Positions 5,788-6,807 of a DNA stretch of 6,807 nt are shown in pieces. The position numbers were made by a program, and so were the translations under genes. The stretch covers positions 1 to 6,807 of the forward strand of contig VSQE01000093.1 in the NCBI GenBank assembly GCA_009775705.1, written 5' to 3'. Every line of letters starts with the position of its first letter. Within the stretch, counting starts at the first letter, position 1. The stretch comes from Prevotellamassilia sp. Its GTDB lineage: Bacteria; Bacteroidota; Bacteroidia; Bacteroidales; Bacteroidaceae. The notes beneath the pieces are model-generated. The model was not told the DNA's origin and did not search any database. It saw only the letters and a list, made by a program, of their open reading frames with translations.

Positions 5788-6663
5788 ATGAAGAAGATTG
5801 TAATCATTGCCGTCGCGGCGTTCTCCCTGTTTATGGGAGCCTGCGACACGAAAAAAGAGAAAGAAGCCGGCCGGGACAGTTCGGCGGCTACCATCGACTC
5901 TCTCCAGCAGGTCATTGCCCAGACACAGAACGAGTCCAACGACCTCATGGGCACCATTGAGCAGATTCAGGAGGGATTCCGGCAGATCAGCGAGGCCGAA
6001 GGCCGTGTCAGCACCGAGACCAAGCAGGGTGAGGGCACCGACAAGCAGGCCATTCAGGAAAACATGGCTTTCATCCAGCGTACGTTGCGCCTCAACCGTG
6101 ATCTCATTGCCAATCTGCAACAGCAGTTGCGCAGCACTAACCAGACTAACGGCAAGATGAAGGCCACGCTGGAGGAGATGGTGGCCAACTTCAACGCCCA
6201 ACTGGAGGAAAAGAGCCAGCAGATCGAGGCATTACGGGCCGAACTGGCCGCCAAAGAGATACGCATCGCCGAGCAGGACGAGCAGATTTCCACGCTCAGC
6301 GAGAATGTCAGCAACCTTGCTGCCTCCAACGCGCAGAAGGAAAAGACCGTGGCCGAGCAGGACAAGGAACTTCATTCGGCCTGGTATGTTTTCGGAACGA
6401 AGAAGGAACTCCGTGAGCAGAAGATTCTGGAGAAGAACGATGTGCTGCGTTCACGCGATTTCAACCGCGACTATTTCACCAAGATCGACTTGCGCGTCAC
6501 AAAGGTTATCAAACTCTATTCCAAGCGCGCGCGCCTCGTCACCAGCCATCCGGCCGGTTCCTATTCGCTGGACCGCGATTCGCAGGGGCAGTATACGCTC
6601 CGCATCACCCAGCCCGAGAACTTCTGGAGCGTGAGCCGCTATCTGGTAATCATTGTCAAGTAG
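5788..6663 (+). CDS. Coiled-coil lipoprotein, resembling Cbp1-type collagen-binding adhesins of Bacteroides
   Basis: The 291-residue protein starts with MKK, a hydrophobic stretch and the lipobox M-G-A-C, so Cys19 should be lipidated and the protein anchored in an outer or inner membrane. Lys and acidic residues follow the cysteine (DTKKEKE); whether this is a surface-export signal is unclear. Residues about 33-195 are rich in Gln, Glu, Leu and Ala with heptad-like spacing and almost no proline, which predicts a long coiled coil. The last about 95 residues (from SAWYVFGTKKEL at 197) form a compact, more basic C-terminal domain with HPAGSYSLDRD (254-264) and a beta-like end, FWSVSRYLVIIVK. The overall plan matches, from memory, proteins labelled as the Cbp1 family of collagen-binding glycoprotein adhesins in Bacteroides. 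I hold that name loosely, and no binding function is visible. A strong terminator follows 23 bp after the stop. Confidence 0.85.
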   Translation: MKKIVIIAVAAFSLFMGACDTKKEKEAGRDSSAATIDSLQQVIAQTQNESNDLMGTIEQIQEGFRQISEAEGRVSTETKQGEGTDKQAIQENMAFIQRTLRLNRDLIANLQQQLRSTNQTNGKMKATLEEMVANFNAQLEEKSQQIEALRAELAAKEIRIAEQDEQISTLSENVSNLAASNAQKEKTVAEQDKELHSAWYVFGTKKELREQKILEKNDVLRSRDFNRDYFTKIDLRVTKVIKLYSKRARLVTSHPAGSYSLDRDSQGQYTLRITQPENFWSVSRYLVIIVK

Positions 6664-6686
6664 AGCATCTCCTCTTCCCCTTTACG

Positions 6687-6731
6687 GGACCGGCGCGCCG
6701 GCTTTTTCCGGAACCGCGCCGGTCCTTTTTT
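6687..6731 (+). terminator. Strong intrinsic terminator after the lipoprotein gene
   Basis: GGACCGGCGCG (6687-6697) pairs perfectly with CGCGCCGGTCC (6715-6725). An inner CCGG/CCGG stem (6698-6701 with 6708-6711) extends the hairpin, and T6726-6731 follows. It closes the rsmI-lipoprotein transcript. Confidence 0.93.
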
Positions 6732-6763
6732 ATTTATTACTGTCCGCTAAACCATAAAAAGGC

Positions 6764-6805
6764 GAGTCCAACTTCCTGAACGGCAGAAGTTGGGCTTACT
6801 TTTTG
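6764..6805. terminator. Second hairpin terminator, possibly two-way
   Basis: AGTCCAACTTC (6765-6775) pairs with GAAGTTGGGCT (6786-6796) with one G-T pair. On the plus strand the stem is followed by a T-run near 6800-6804. On the minus strand it is followed, after CGCC, by five Ts (6760-6756). It may terminate a convergent gene entering from the right edge, which is not visible. Confidence 0.65.
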
Positions 6806-6807
6806 TA

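Noticed and set aside
5755..6201. 148-codon minus-strand frame opposite the lipoprotein gene, Leu-rich.
   Set aside because: It mirrors the coiled-coil coding sequence; the Leu-rich composition comes from antisense Gln and Glu codons.
1..6807. CRISPR array, insertion sequence with a complete transposase, or diversity-generating repeat pair.
   Set aside because: No regularly spaced repeats, intact transposase or reverse transcriptase, or template/variable repeat pairs were seen on either strand.

Overview
The window looks like chromosomal DNA of a Bacteroides-type gut bacterium (Bacteroidota). The signs are promoters of the TTTG / TAnnTTTG class, starts without a purine-rich Shine-Dalgarno sequence, a secreted family-3 glycoside hydrolase, a lipoprotein of a type common in Bacteroides, and a CCA-encoding tRNA gene. 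I cannot fix the species from the sequence.

Layout. Positions 1-1301 (minus) hold the first 433 residues of a secreted GH3 glycosidase whose C-terminal part lies off the left edge. Positions 1302-1927 are AT-rich and hold no convincing gene. They carry a cluster of inverted TTTATTCAAT-like boxes next to the GH3 promoter, several short inverted repeats, and a 12-bp copy of the 3' end of the nearby tRNA-Lys gene. Positions 1928-3415 (minus) encode a 495-residue Fic-family protein with an AbiEi-antitoxin-like N-terminal half and an inhibitory motif. Positions 3546-3621 (minus) are tRNA-Lys(UUU), with a consensus promoter upstream and an intrinsic terminator downstream. Positions 3690-4823 (minus) encode a PerM/AI-2E-family membrane protein. 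A 169-bp divergent region then separates it from rsmI (4993-5736, plus), the 16S rRNA 2'-O-ribose methyltransferase. A coiled-coil lipoprotein gene (5788-6663, plus) follows, then a strong GC-rich terminator and a second hairpin at the right edge.

How it fits together. The right half (perM-like gene, tRNA-Lys, rsmI, lipoprotein gene) looks like ordinary chromosome: GC-rich codons, good promoters and clean terminators. The Fic gene is visibly more AT-rich than its neighbours and lies between tRNA-Lys and a short direct repeat of that tRNA's 3' end. My main hypothesis is that 1472-3556 is a small or shrunken genomic island at tRNA-Lys whose one surviving gene encodes a self-contained Fic module. 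No integrase is visible, and the 12-bp repeat is short, so this needs comparison with related genomes. A second point of interest is rsmI: its perfect promoter puts the expected transcript start almost exactly on the ATG, which suggests a leaderless mRNA.
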